The notes under the pieces are model-generated. The model was given only the letters and a program-made list of their open reading frames with translations. It made no database searches and had not been told where the DNA came from. This document shows positions 42,751 through 55,764 of a stretch of DNA of 64,000 nucleotides, one piece after another. This DNA is from Pascua guehoae (lineage: Eukaryota; Basidiomycota; Tremellomycetes; Trichosporonales; Trichosporonaceae). Position numbers and translations under genes: made by a program. Numbering within the stretch: position 1 is the stretch's first letter; each line of letters starts with the position of its first letter. Where the stretch lies: assembly GCA_001600415.1 (NCBI GenBank), contig BCJX01000008.1, positions 550,035-614,034 on the forward strand. The letters run 5' to 3'.

Positions 42751-43321
42751 TCTGCACGTTCACATCCGTATTGTGTGCTACAGCTGGTATGTCATGGCGG
42801 AGGTCGGGTGGTGAGCAGGCTGTATGCCTTGTGAGGGCTGATTGGGTCACACTGACACATGTCAAAGACTCACAGCATTTCTGCAATCTGTGGCACGTGG
42901 TCACTGCCGCTCCCCACATCGCCACTGCCTCGTGCTACGTCGCTGCTACCCGGTTCTACCTCACTTCTAACCCAATTTGTCAATATACTGCCCTCCATGG
43001 GAGTGCGAGTGACACAGTGCTGCCCAGTTGGCAGCGCAGTCACCTAATCTTCACTTCACTGTTTCCTCGCCACCAACTGACGCTGCTTGAGAATCCAACC
43101 CTCTCGCCATCCACGTCCCACTTCCCACTTCCCATGCCCTCTGTATGGCACGTTGTGATGGCATGTGAGATGTCATACTGATTCCAAACAGCAACTGGTT
43201 AGCCCAATCGCAACGAGACGGACGAAGCCCTTCGCCAGGAAGATGGATTTTTTTACCGCATAGTAAAGGGTTTCGATGCTGTTGAGGGGCCTGAGCTGTC
43301 CAACACAGGATCACATACAAG

Positions 43322-43575
43322 ACATCGTTGGTGAAACGGTATCATGCGTCGTTGCCATCGGAAAGACCCTCGTCAATACAAGACCAGGCGTCGTCGTTAC
43401 CATCGATGCCACCTGGACGCAGGGGCGGCGAATCCACAATGAAATAATTGCTCCCGCCCCCAAAATTTAAATACTCCCCCCTTATAATCACCTGTTTATG
43501 GCCGCCATGAGTTGTCCGTCAGCCCAACCCATGTCGTTAATAAACGCGGCAGGGGTTCGACTCCCTTACGATGTA
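43322..43575 (+). other. tRNA-like split structure (Pol III box B with distant 5' half)
   Basis: The 3' part has an exact box B, GGTTCGACTCC, in a T-arm (43551-43567, AGGGG/CCCTT), followed at once by ACGATGT. The only good partner is ACATCGT at 43322-43328, a perfect 7-bp acceptor match. That partner is followed by a box-A-like D-arm (GTGA AACGGTA TCAT) and an anticodon-loop-like TTGCCAT (Gly GCC). The halves are about 190 nt apart, and the 3' anticodon stem pairs poorly (about 3 of 5). A T4 run at 43598-43601 could terminate Pol III. It may be a tRNA with an unusually long intron, or a broken tRNA gene. Confidence 0.3.
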
Positions 43576-44189
43576 GAGCAGCCTGCTGGGCTTCATCTTT
43601 TCTTTTGCCTGCCAACTGGCAAAGTGCGGGCAGTGTTGGGTATCATCTAGCACCCTGTCTGCCCGATAAGTATTCACCGTGGAGCAAAATTCGATCGCCA
43701 CGACATTGGACATTGGACGGCTGACATGATGTTCCTTGGCGGGGTCCGAGGCAGTTTTAACTAGGAATTTATTTGATCTGTTTCCCTGTTGCAACACTGC
43801 CCCTCTTGCTATGTGGAGATGAATTGCGCCGAGGAGCCAGTAGCTTTTGCTTTTCTACCTCTTCTTGTCTCCTGTCGATTATGATTATCGCGCTCGACTC
43901 GTCCCGTCACGGACGGTCATGGCAAACTAATTTCAGAGGCCACAATGGTTCGCCACTGTGCTAATGCCACACTCTCCTGTAGTCACACTTTCCTGTAGTC
44001 CTCTACAAGCTTCTCGATCTCCGCCTTCGCGCAACATCTTCCGCTGAGGGACAGCTCATTGGAAATACCTTATCCGCAACATTCCTTTGTCCGCACAAGT
44101 GTCCATGGGTACTCCTTCCCTCTCCTCTCCTCGTCAGGACGTTTCCAATGCTGGTTCGAGGCTGTTTTCTTCCTCCTTACTCGATTCTC

Positions 44190-44282
44190 ACTGTACGTTC
44201 CCCACTTCTAGCCATGCCATACTGTACGTTTCCCACTTCTAGCCATACCATACTGTACGTTCCCCACTTCTAACCATACCAC
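44190..44282 (+). repeat. 31-bp tandem repeat, three units
   Basis: Units start at 44190, 44221 and 44252, beginning actgtacgttccccacttct, with one to three changes each. Confidence 0.93.
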
Positions 44283-44770
44283 TCTGCTTCCTATCGTACG
44301 CATAGACACACCCAGGCGAGGAGCCGCACTCCCGTGAAACACGTTGCGAAGACTGTCTTGTCGGCATTTCCGCCACACCTACGCTTGTCTCCCATAGCCC
44401 TGCTCGGATGCCCAGGAGGTGTGTGCACCTGGATACCACAGTTGGCGGGTGACCTCATTACACCATCTCATGGGTCACGGGGGGCGGGGGCACGATTGTG
44501 GCTACTGGTTCGGTGGGGGCATAGTTGTATACCTCCCATGCAACACAATAACAGTACAGCAGCACCGTCCCACTGTCCCACTGCACGATACAGGGGACCC
44601 CTACTGCTCTACCTTACTGAGCGCATTGACTGGCACCAGAGGTCTGGCACTGGAGGGGTTGTCCATACGTTCAACGGAAACGACGGTGTGCATGTATTCC
44701 GACGGAAACTGGCCAACACGACATAAGAAACGCTTCTTCTCATCGGGGTTCTCCTGCCCGACACAGACCC

Positions 44771-45230
44771 AAAGACGACGCCGCAATTCCGGACGGTGCG
44801 AACGCTGTCCTCCCCGTGTGTGTTAGCAGCGAGTACCAGCTCACCATTGAATGCCGAGACGATGGCATTGACCTCGGTGGCCTCGAGGCCCTCGCGTGCC
44901 CCGACACCGTCGAGTCTGCCATGGTCGTCTTTGACATTTACACTCCTGACCCCCGTGATCCTTCATTCATGGACCATACCCCGCAGCCCCCCTTTGACAC
45001 CCTCCTGTTCCTCAGCTTTGTGGACGGGATCTCCTCCAGGTCGGCCCCGAATTCAGTGGACGCTCAACGCCGACCACATGTGTTTTGAAGATGGCCAGCG
45101 CTTGTTACGCGATGACCCAGTGATTGGCCCCGGGGAGTGGCTCAACTCGTACGCAACGTTGACCGATGAGCTTGCCGAGGCGTGCGAGCCCGTGGGCACG
45201 TCTGCCCTCTCTCACTCGCATGGCCAATCC
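44771..45230 (+). pseudogene. F-box-like family relic, copy G
   Basis: Frame 1 (to about 45040) reads SSEYQLTIECRDDG...CPDTVESAMVVFDIYTPD, matching the HLVINL...YPDGLESAMIIFFIEDD block of copy F. After a frameshift around 45000-45040 a second frame continues RIQWTLNADHMCFEDGQRLL and LTDELAEACEP, matching copy F's GIKWTLANV and IVEALQASEP. The N-terminal F-box-like module is not found. A decayed copy, not a working gene. Confidence 0.6.
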
Positions 45231-48200
45231 TCATACTCTACCACTCGCCCACTGTACAATGGCCTTGAAACCCTAGGGTGGTACCGTTGTGCATCATGGG
45301 AGACTTGCACAATCATCGCGTCCTTTGAGCCCTCGCATGTCACTGCCCCATCCTCTGATGACCAAAGCAGCCAAGCCCATCCGACCTCGATGGGACGCAG
45401 GCCGGACGACCCAAGTCCCTGGATACTTTATCGCGTGGGGTGGGAGTAACCCACACGCCGTGGTACTCATTACGCCCCCCTGTAGCTCTGCAGTCCAGCA
45501 GACGACGCCGACGGCCGTCCGTCATCTCCACCCAGGCCCCAGCCCAACTCCCAGGTCAACAGCAGCGACACGAGCACGGCGCGGCGCAAGCTGCAAGCTG
45601 CAAGCTGGCCCGCGCCGCCGACCCGCGCCACCGTCCGACCCGCCAGCCGCCGATGCCGACGCCGACACACGCGCCCCGAGCGCCGCCAAGACATTCCATC
45701 GCTGATCAGTGCAGGCGAGCATTGCTGGCTCCTGGTGGCGGTGGCGGAGGGGCGGGTGTGGCGGGTGTGGCGGAGGGAAGGGAGGGGGGGTGGGGGTGGG
45801 TGGTGTGGCGGGTTGTGGGAGGGGTGGAGGGGTGGAGGGTGGAGGGGTGTGGCGGCGGCCGACGTGTCTGTGAGTTTGGCGGTTCGGCAGGTTCGGTGGG
45901 TTTGGTGGGTTCTGGCGGAAAGAGTGGGTTCTGGGTGCTGCGCTGTGGCGCCGCCACCACTTTCGAGAAACACCTGTGGGACCGTGCGCCGGTACTCGGC
46001 ATCTCGGACCAGGGTGTGCGCCCATGTCCGATGTCCGATGGCGCGTGTCCCGTGTCCAGTGTCCAGTGTCCGCTGTCCCGCTCGGGCCGTTCGGTGCTGC
46101 GGTGGTGCCCGGGCAACATGCATGGGCACTCGTGCACTCGTGCAGTCGTCGCGCAAGCGCGTCCGCGTTCGTGGGGCGAGTACGCGCGCGTACCTGCGTA
46201 CCTGCGACCTGCAGGCTCTGTGTATCGCCGCCACCGCCATCCCTCTGGGGACGTGACTGTTGTCGTCCCCAACGTATTGCGTTGTGCACAATACAAATGT
46301 AGTCTCTGGCACGTATTTGTCAGCCCGCCGAGGTCGGGTGTCTGGCGGCTATGCGCGGTAATCGATGCGCGGCAATCGACAAGAGTTCGATTCCCTGTCG
46401 CGTCCCGCTGTTTCGCGGCGATCAGCGCGTGATCGACGGTTGCGTCCTGTTCCAATCCTGCATTTCCGGAGGCAATGTCGCACGTGTGCCGTTGGGCATG
46501 TTGCATGTGTTGCATGCTGCTAGCTGCTATGCTGCTGCTGCGTGAGGCAGAGGTGCTTGAAAAGTGAGACAACTGCACAAGAAACCTGTGGGGTTGATCC
46601 GTCCCCACACCCAGCTATGACCAGGACCAGCAGGACCAACCTTTGCACGGCTTCGGAGCAGGATTGATTTTGGGCACGCACTCGAGGTCCACACGCATGC
46701 TCCTACGCGCATGCTCCTGCCGACCTGCCGACCCGGCTGCCCATTCCGACACTGTACCTGCACGCCTGCACCGAGATGCTGCGGCCGCCGCGTGTCGTGA
46801 CCCACAACGCCGTGCTGCCGGATGCAAACCCACCCCAGCATCTTGAATGGTAGTGCAAACATTGTCAATAACTGCGGGCGTTTGGTCCAGTCGGAGACTT
46901 TTGCCACCGGCCTGGGTCCCTATTCTACGCTCTTCCTATCCCTCGCCCGCCCCTCGCCCCGTCACTCCCTTGTGCTGGCCCTTGACCGCTCCCTGTCTCC
47001 TTTCAGACTTCTGCACCGCTTCCAGTTTCCATTCATACTCTACTGCGCCACTGCTCGGCCATGCCATGCGAGCACGCTCGAGCACGCTGCGTGTGGGCAT
47101 CGGAGCAAGTTCGGGTCGGGCTTGCGCGCCGTCGGGGCCGGGATAAGCGAGAGCCGGTGGTCCCCTTTCCCTTGGCACTCTGTCGTGTCTCGGAATAACA
47201 CCTACGAGCATTCTGTCTCGCCTTGGTGTCCTTTGCCGTGGCCGTCCTGGCGTGCTGGCGCTGGTGTGCTCAGGCCGAGTGGAGGCTGGGTTGGGTTCGA
47301 CACCTCGTGGTTGAGCAACGCGGTGGCAGAGGCGGTTATCGCTTGTCTTGCAACTGTGCACATATGGGGTGCGGGAAGGTCATTCTGAAACGTTTAGGCT
47401 GGACGCGTCCACGCGTCCACCGTTAATGAATTGACATCTTCGGCCCGTTGGATGCAATCAAGGGCGGCGAGTGCACAAAGTCGGGCGCGAGTGAGTGGAT
47501 GCGCCTGTCGGAGAGAATCATGGCTCCGGGTATGAGCGTAGTGCCTGCTTGCTCGTCACAATTCACATGCACTGCCTTTATCCTTTGGCATGTCGGCCGT
47601 GCCGTGGCGCAGCATGGCGTGGCGTGTCGGAGCCTGTGCGGCGGCCGGCTCCGACGCCGACGGACCAATTCTACGATTCGCTCCTGTGCGTGAGCTCGGC
47701 GAAAGGTCTGTCGGTGCATGGCAATCTAGAAGTAGCCTCGTGGCCGTGAAGAGTTTGTGGTAGTGGAGCATGAAGCACGGTAGGAGGGGATCAGGAAACC
47801 CGGAAACGACGCACGTACGCACGTGCATTGCTGTGCGCACGGCAGCGGGCCGAAATAAATACGCCAGACGGTAAACCATTGTGCTTTCTCCCACGTCCCA
47901 TGTCCAACTGTGACGAGGAGAACGTATCCGCGACGGCAATGCACATGTCAGTAACCAGTAACCACAGCAACGACAGCGGCGACGTATGCACCAACGGCAC
48001 AAGAGTGAGGACACGGCGGCAGGCACGGGCGCCACCGTCCACCCCATCCACAGCCCGTCAGCTATGAGTTCCAGATGGGTTTGTATCGTATACGCCGGGC
48101 GAGCAAGTCAGGTCCCGCTGTGACGCAAATCATACTCGAGCGGAACGGAACAGCACAAGCGCGCTTCGAGCATGCTCGTTACGGTGAGTGCTCTTGTCGC

Positions 48201-49956
48201 ATGTTGAGTAAAGTGTGGTGGTGGGGGTGTGTTGGTGGGTTTGCAGATGAAGATTGAGGTTACATACCCATGGCGAGTTTTGAACCCTGTGTGTCTGTGT
48301 GTACATGTGTGTGCCCTGGTGCCTGGAATAGGAAAAATACCTCTATCTTTTTGGTCCGTAGCCGATGCAAAACCCACCGAATCCACTACAGTACTCTGCT
48401 GCAGTCGTCGTGCGGTGGCCGCCGCCGCCGCTACTCTGCTCTAGTTTGTGTTTCCCTATGTTGCGGAGAGAATTCGAGTGGACGCCATGGTAGACGCAGA
48501 CGCAGCCCCTGTAGGTATATCCGGCTGCATATATGCCCGCGAGCGAGGTGCAAGCCATGGCAAGCCACGTCGAGCCACCCAAGACGCCAGAGTAGCGGGC
48601 ATCAGTCAGTCTGTCAGCCGACAACCGACAGCCCCCCAAGGTATGCTGCATGCTGCAGGGGACAGGCGGGCAGGCGGGCCAGGCAGGGCGTACCTATGTT
48701 GTCAGAGGGACGGGATAAGCCAGCACGAGCAAGGTAGGGTTGGATGTAGCGACTGCCCCCTTCGTCCCCGTGTCGTGGTCGCCACCCTGCATGTACATGT
48801 GCTGGTTGCTGGTTGCTGCATGGTGGTGTGCTCGACCTCGACCCATGTCCTGTCCTGTAGAGGCTGTGGTCCAGAACGAGAACCAGACGCGGCGCGGCCC
48901 CAGGAGTCCATTGAAAGGATGATCATCTTTATCAATCTCGATCTGGAACGTTTTGCCAACCTAGAGCACAGTCGTACCTTAGCAGTCTGTCTAAACCTTG
49001 TTCAACCCACAACCTACCCACCTGGCCACCTGCACAGCCTGCAGCCTGCAGCCTGTCCTGTACCTTTGGGACAAAATCCACAAACGACATCCCCCATCCA
49101 CATCCCTCCCATCCCCTTCCTGTTCGCTCCCCTCCAATCATTCGACTGAATCATCGTCCTCCCATCCTCCACCCACCGCATACACTACTCTTCACATCCA
49201 TCTCTCTCCCATTCTCTCTCATCTCCAACAACTCCACCACCCTCGTCCCCTACACCTTCCCTTTCCCACTTCACCCACCCCTACGTCTTCACCCTCGCCC
49301 CAACGCCCCCAACCCTCTACCAACCCAAGCATCCGTCTGCACGCCGTCCGGTTCAGCATACCCTCGGTCCCCGCAGCGCTCTGTTGACGAGGCAGGCCAA
49401 CGCCGACGCCGAACGCGCCCGTGCTCGCCCCGTCGCTCCGGCGCCCGCGCCCTCGTCGGCGCCCGCAGCGCCGTTGGGCCGCACCGCACACCCCCCCCCC
49501 CCCCTTTCCCCTGCCTGGCCTCGCTCTAATCTGCCTGCCGTACCTGTTGGTACCTGCCATTGTCGCAGTCGCAGCGCAATTCTTGTGCTTCCCTCCGCAG
49601 CCGAGCCAAGCAAAGACTACAAGTCTTGGCTGGACAAACGAGGTGGTCGCCCCTTGCTTTTGCACTGGATCGATTGTTCCATTCATCATCATTACCCCTA
49701 CCACCCTCAATCCTCGTGCTCGATTCCCTTGCAACACAACACTACATCAACGGTGGCCGTTGCTTTCAACTTTTGTCAACGTCCCCACCAAACGCCGTCG
49801 TCGCGCTCACCCACTACGCGCCCTTCTGTCATCGTTGACACGTGAAAAGCATCTCGTCGCACTCGACTAGGTCACGGCCATCCTCAACTCGTTGCTCACA
49901 CCCACTCCCTTGCCCCTTCCCCCGCGCCTTCCTTCCCCCCCCCCTCGTCCCTCGCA
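45231..49956. other. Gene-poor 4.7-kb region
   Basis: Long GC-driven open frames overlap on both strands around 45.4-46.6 kb without family resemblance. I see no supported gene. A minus-strand frame at 47423-47560 (PGAMILSDRRIHSLAP) looks protein-like but cannot be connected to anything. A C-rich run sits near 49490-49505. The last part is a pyrimidine-rich leader of the MAPKK gene. Confidence 0.45.
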
Positions 49957-52279
49957 ATGGCAGAGGGCGACCACTCCCTCTCACTCGACAAGCTGTCGCT
50001 GGTCGACAAGGCTGCCTCGAAACCACACCAGCAGCCAGACCTCTCTCAGGAACAAGCGGCATCGGCCGACTGGAACGAAGCGCAAGCGCCGGCTGCCGAC
50101 GTGACCGACACTGCCTCGGTCTCTAGCAGCAGAAGCTTGACGCGACCACCGCCGCCAACCCCTTCATCCGCCTCCACGTCGTCTGCATCAGAAAACGGCC
50201 ATCGAGATGCGCAACCGCACGGAGAAGCACCAGAGCAGACGACGTTCCGACCGCCCATCCCTCCTTCTACCTCCAACATGACGCCCACACCCACGCCCAC
50301 GCAGCCCCCACCTCCACAGGCTCCCATGTTCACCCCACCACTCCCAGGATCGGTGACCGGCTCCACTGCTCCACCAGCCCATGGAGCGCCCGAGACCATG
50401 GCTACCCCTACCACCGCCGCCGCTGCGCCGACGCCGACGCCGACCATTCCAACATCCCACCTCGGACCCACCCCCACCATTCCCACCCCTACCCCAACTT
50501 CCGCCTCCCTCACTCCTACACCCACTGCCCCTGGACTAGCGGGGCGCGTTCCTCCTGGCGGCGTCGTGGCTGGACCACCAGGTATGCAGGGAATGCGACC
50601 CGGCGCCGGGCGTCCTGGGCGCGGACCCATGGCTGGACCGATGGGGATGCGCGCTGCAGGCGCTGCGGCACCGATGCCGACACGCCTGCCTCCGAGTCTG
50701 CAAGCAAAGATGGACAAGGTGAGTGTGGTGCTCGGTGTGCAGCTTTTGGCTAGCGCTAACAACAGCTCGCGGCCCAGCGTAGTGGAACGCCAAGCCCCGC
50801 GGCAACCAACGGCCTTGGTCCTGCACCGGCAGCGACGTCGATGGGGGCGCTCCTCCGGTCACAAGCGCTGCGCAAGCCCCCACCTCTCCCGGGACAGGCG
50901 GGCCCTTCAGTCGTTGGTCCCAATGCTGGGCCCCTGGGTTTGGCAGCCCGACGTCAGGCAGGCGGGAGCGGCCGTCCACCAATGATGCTGCCAACCCACA
51001 GCGCCCCGGGAGGACTGGCAGGTGCGCGCCGCGGTGGCATTGCTGGCCGGAGAGGCCCACCAGGCGGCCTGTCGCTCGCGCAGATGCAGGGCCACGACGA
51101 GCCGCCGGCTACCTCTGCGTCCAAGTTTAGCGACTTTAAGACGATCATGGACCCGTCTGGAAGCTTGATGTTCAGCAAGGCGGTGCTCAACGCCCAGGGC
51201 GTAGAGTTTGGCGACGGGCAGAGCTTCAAGATCAACATGGACGAAATGGACGTGCTCGGCGAGCTGGGCAAGGGCAACTATGGCTCGGTGCAAAAAGTCT
51301 TCCACCGTCCGACCGGCGTCATGATGGCCATGAAGGTGAATAGGGACTCTTAACCAGGCCCCATTAGCTCACACTCGCAGGAAATCCGCCTCGAGCTCGA
51401 CGAAAGCAAACTGAACGGCATCATTATGGAGCTCGATATTCTGCATCGTGCGGTCGCGCCCGAGATTGTCGAGTTTTACGGCGCATTCACGATCGAGTCG
51501 TGTGTCTACTACTGCATGGAGTATATGGACGGCGGCTCGCTCGACAAGCTCACCGCGTCGGGACAGACTGCGACGCCGGGCGAACCAGCCGACGACAACA
51601 ACGGCGAGCTGCTCGTCCCGGAGCCCGTGCTGCGTCGCCTCACCGCGGCCATTGTCCGCGGCCTGCGCTTTCTCAAGGACGAATTGCAGATTATGCACCG
51701 CGACGTCAAGCCGACCAATGTGCTCATCAATACCAAGGGCGAGGTCAAGCTGTGCGACTTTGGTGTCTCGGGCCAGCTGGAAAAATCGCTCGCAAAGACC
51801 AACATTGGATGCCAGAGCTACATGGCCCCCGAGCGTATCAAGGGCGAGTCGCAGAACCAGGTTTCGACGTATACTGTTTCGTCGGATGTGTGGAGCGTCG
51901 GCCTCACCGTCATTGAGATTGCAAAGGGATGTTATCCCTACCCGCCAGAGACGTTTGCCAATGTCTTTGCACAGCTCACCGCGATCGTCAACGGACCTGC
52001 ACCTACCCTGCCAAAGGGTTACAGCGACGACGCGATCGATTTTGTCGCCAAGTGGTGAGTCCATGGCCACTTTTGGCTCGGCAGCTAGGCCATTCCATGA
52101 GCTAACTCGCCAGCCTCCGAAAGGACCCAAACGCACGCCCAACCTATGCGCAGCTCCTCGAGCACCCCTTCCTTCTCGCCGACAAGGATGCCGATGTGGA
52201 TATGGCGGGATGGGTCGCGCAGTCGCTCGAACGGCAGTCTGTGCGCGGCGTTACCCCGCTCGCCGGTGTCGAGGCATGA
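49957..52279 (+). CDS. PBS2: PBS2-like MAP kinase kinase (HOG pathway)
   Basis: A dual-specificity kinase that phosphorylates the Hog1 MAP kinase in the osmotic-stress cascade. Exons 49957-50718, 50766-51335, 51381-52054 and 52114-52279 join in phase for 723 aa. The first 400 residues are Pro/Thr/Ala-rich and disordered. The kinase domain shows the glycine loop GELGKGNYGSV (about residue 421), the ATP lysine in MAMKEIRLELDE (across an intron), YYCMEYMDGGSLDKL, the catalytic HRDVKPTN (about 549), DFGVSGQL (about 569) and the activation segment SLAKTNIGCQSYMAPERI with the Ser/Thr phosphosites typical of Pbs2. It ends soon after CLRKDPNARPTYAQLLEHPF, as MAPKKs do. It converges with the oxidase gene 505 bp away. 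Confidence 0.95.
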
Positions 52280-52783
52280 GCAGGCAGTTGAGCGAGCAGC
52301 GACGGACGTGTGGCTACATACAGTCCCTGGTTGGCTGGAGCAGAGCCGCTTGGCAGGTTTGGCACCCCACACAGCGGTCGCCATCATGGTCATGGCCACG
52401 GTAACGGTCGCGGTCACGGTCATGCGAGCTATTCCACGGCGTGTAACCGAAGGCGGACCGGGACACGAAGCTCCGCCTACACAGGACGCAGACAGGGAGA
52501 GGAGAGAGAATCAGGAGAAGAAAAGAGACGATGACCGCACGTGTCGAGGACGACAGGTGGCCGTGCATGAGTGAACAGACAGAGATAGCGACAGAGACAG
52601 CAGACACAGAGAGAGCAGCAGGCAGGCGCAGGCGCAGTGCACACGATGCCACATTCATGAGTGGGCCCTTCTCACATGCATGCTGTATCACATTTCAGCT
52701 TTCCCGTGCTACTGACGGTAGAGCTTACCCTGCGCCTCGAATGGTGCAGTAAGACAACACTCACATCACCAACCACCCTCTGC
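52280..52783. other. Convergent 3' region, PBS2 / FAD oxidase
   Basis: 504 bp between converging stop codons; A/G-rich with gacagaga runs. No gene. Confidence 0.5.
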
Positions 52784-55764
52784 TCACCACCACCACCCCT
52801 TCTGACGCACAACCCCGCCCACCACGTCGCCCGCCCACTTCTCACCCCGAAACACCTGGCCCTCGACGACGGCCACTTTGCCAAACCCAGCCTCGAACGC
52901 GTCTTGCGCCGCGCGCGCTCGCTCAAGGCGCGCCCGTGTGAGCTGGAACGATTCGGGCAGGAGCGCCGCGTCCCAGTGGCCCGTACGTAGCGTGGTCGCG
53001 TACGCGCGCGCAGTGGAAAAGATGCGCGACATGCCGTGGCCGGCGAACTGGTGTGAGTAGGGTTGCCCGGGGTTGGACAGTGCGAGGTGCGGCTGAGACT
53101 GGGGACGGAGATGTCGTGTTCGTGGGACGGACCACAGGCTGGGGCGTTTATAACTGGGCGTTACGAGGTCCATGGGTACTGTCGACGATCTGGGCACGTC
53201 CCTGAGGACACGGCACACGGCGCTCGCCACAGACACGAGGCTTCCCCTCGACTCGACATGACTAAATCACCCCAACCTCAACCTCCGGCCTCATTCATCA
53301 CCACCACCACCGCCACGACGCAGCACCACGCCCAGTACACAAAAACTCACGCCAGCAACGACGCTCACGCCCGGCTTGTCGGGCACGTCGCCGACAACCG
53401 GGAGCCAGTCCTTGACGCTGCTCAGGATGCCGACCCAGGTGCGCGTCAGGCCCTCGCCGTAGCCTTGTTTGCCCCAGCCGACAAAGTGCGTGGGCATGTA
53501 GGTGCGGAGGTCTGGTGTTAGCGCGCGGGGTGGGTGGGGAGGGGGATGTGGAGGGAGGTGGGAAGGGAAGGGGTATGCGCGTGTCGTCTGGGGAGGAGGG
53601 GGCTAGCGTGGTCGTGGTCGTGGCCGTGAATTTTGCTTGCTCGGCGAGGTGTTGTTGCGCTCGTGCTGTTCTGCTGTTGTGCTCCAATCTACCCGTGTTG
53701 TTTCCCCTTTCCTGGTTTCTGTGTTCTGTTTCCCGCTCCCCTCTTCTCCCGCTCCCCTCTTCTCCCGCTCCCTTCTGCCTTTGGCCTGTATCGTCCACCC
53801 AGTACTCCCCCACTACCCCATTGCGCTACCCCATTCCCACTTCTACTTTCTTTCTCCCCACCCCCACGGCGTCCACCGCGGCCTTCGTCCTGTTCCCTCC
53901 CACGCCAATCCCCCCCCTCCTCAGACTCACCCTCGGTAACACCCTTATCAATCCCCCGCTCACTATCATCCACCTGCCCGACCCATGCGCCCATCCTCGA
54001 CTTGCCGCTGCGCACAGCCACACTCGTGCCCCCGCCCAGCACAATCTGCCCGTCCGCCGTGGTCACGAGATAGTGCCCGCCGAGCGAGTTGTACGTGTAC
54101 CCCAGCCCCTGGGGGCCAGAGTAGGTCGGGGGCGGGGTGATGGTGGCGCATTGCGCGCGGTGTGGTTGGATGCTGGTGTCAGCGGGGGTGGGTGGGGTTG
54201 AGCAGTGTTTCGGGGGGGAGGCGACTTCGGGGACCCAACGGAAAACCCGACTCACTGATCATGCAACGCGTCTCCTTTGTCGAAAAAGTTGGGCGTATGC
54301 GCATTCGTGCACAGAATCACCCGGTCGGCAGTGACGACGCCCTTGTTCGTGACCACGTCCCAGCGACTGCCGCGCGGTTTCGGAAACCCCGCCACGGGCG
54401 TCCATGCGTAGAGTGAAAAGTCGGCATGGGGCGAGTCGAGCGCGAGGCGCATGAGTGCCGTGCAGAGCTTGTGCCTGCGAGTCAGGCCTGGGCGGGACGC
54501 GGGGAGGGTGTCGTGGGTTCCAAGGGGTGGCTGGGGTGTGTACTCGGAGGAGAGTTGTGACCAGGTTGTGGCATACGTGAAGGCACAACCGCGCACACAA
54601 GGTGACGCCCCAACTCGGAGCAAGATAACTGAAACACAATACCCCAGGAGCAAGACGACTGAGCTACAACCCGTCGCGCCCAACACCATATCCTACTCAC
54701 GAATGCACACTCGCGCCAGGACGCACATGCACCGACGTCACGCCCTTGAACCGCGAAATCTATCGTGAGCGACATGATTGCTGTCAAGCTTACGCACGCG
54801 CTCAGCCTCGGCGGCGTCGTCGATGAAGCGCGTATCGCCGCCGTCGATTCCGAGCCGGGCGCGCGCCGCGAGCCAGGCGGCGTATTGTTCCTTGCTCCAG
54901 GCTGTCTGCTCGGGCGAGTGGTGGGCTAACTTTAGCACGGGGTGTGCGGGGTCATTCCCTGGGGAGGAGGACCGTGGCAACAGGAGAGCATGGGTAGAAA
55001 CAGACGGATGACAGTGGCACCGAAACATCGACCCGCCGACGATCGCTTCTTCACACCTCAAGCCCACACCACACACGCACTCACTTTCGAGCAGCTCGCC
55101 GCGCCAGAAATCAACATCCAGCCCCTCGTCCCGGATCACACCCTCGATGAGGTCGAGGTTATCCCGCTCATTCTGCATGCACCGCGTCGCTTCGTCAGCA
55201 TCCAGCCCCAGTCCGAGTGGGTACGGCTGCTGCAGCTGGTGCCAGAGCGTGTACGTCTTGGGGCCGATACTGGTGGGGAACAGGGGGATACCGTGAGAAG
55301 CAGCGTGTAGGGTCGTGTCAGTAGCCACAGTAGAGCGAGGTGGGCACCGCGTAAGGATCAGCCTGCATAGGGGGGAAACACGTACTGTCCTCCATTCCGT
55401 CCCGCTGGTCGTCAGCGAGCGATCACTCGGCGTTCCCGGCCGCCTCTCCATTACAACCGTTATATCCCCCCTCTCCAACTCTGTCCTTTCCACCTCGGTC
55501 CTCTCCACGCTGGTGCAACTCACAAGCCCCACTCGCCACATCCTTGGCCTCGAGGCACACGACGCGTTTGCCCGCTCCATACGCGCCCTCACGCGTGAGG
55601 AAATACGCGAGCGCAGCACCCATCATCCCGCCCCCGACAATGACAATGTCGGCGTCGGCCGGTGGCGACGCGTCCGCATTGTGCAGGTAGAGCGACGTGG
55701 GGCCGCGGTTGGTCGCTTGCCAGTGTGATGTGGTGGAGATCCACGGCTGGGGGAATGTGGACAT
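52784..55764 (-). CDS. FAD-dependent amino-acid-oxidase (DAO superfamily) enzyme with a 19-nt microexon
   Basis: A nine-exon oxidoreductase. Exons in coding order are 55764-55524, 55404-55386, 55269-55085, 54925-54798, 54759-54701, 54474-54256, 54172-53931, 53511-53351 and 53047-52784, all in phase, for 505 aa. The Rossmann FAD motif IVIVGGGMMGAALAYFL (residues 40-56) is followed by VVCLEAKDVASGA; the 19-nt exon supplies SGRNGG, continuing GHIGPKTYTLWHQL. Further on are VILCTNAHTP, QIVLGGGTSVAV and the C-terminal FAD motif VVAGFAGHGMSRIF. This is the pattern of fungal glycine/D-amino-acid-oxidase-like proteins; the substrate is unknown. The exon-4 acceptor (ttag at 54926) is the least certain join. 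It is divergent from cytosine deaminase 2. Confidence 0.85.

Larger units (their letters stand above)
42751..44770. other. Intergenic, with tRNA-like parts and a 31-bp triplicate
   Basis: No supported protein gene. Contains the tRNA-like segments at 43322-43575 and a 31-bp tandem triplicate at 44190-44282. Confidence 0.5.

Noticed and set aside
45440..46608. Long overlapping open frames on both strands (300 and 330 aa)
   Set aside because: GC-rich low-complexity sequence, frames open on several strands at once, no domain, no splice pattern.
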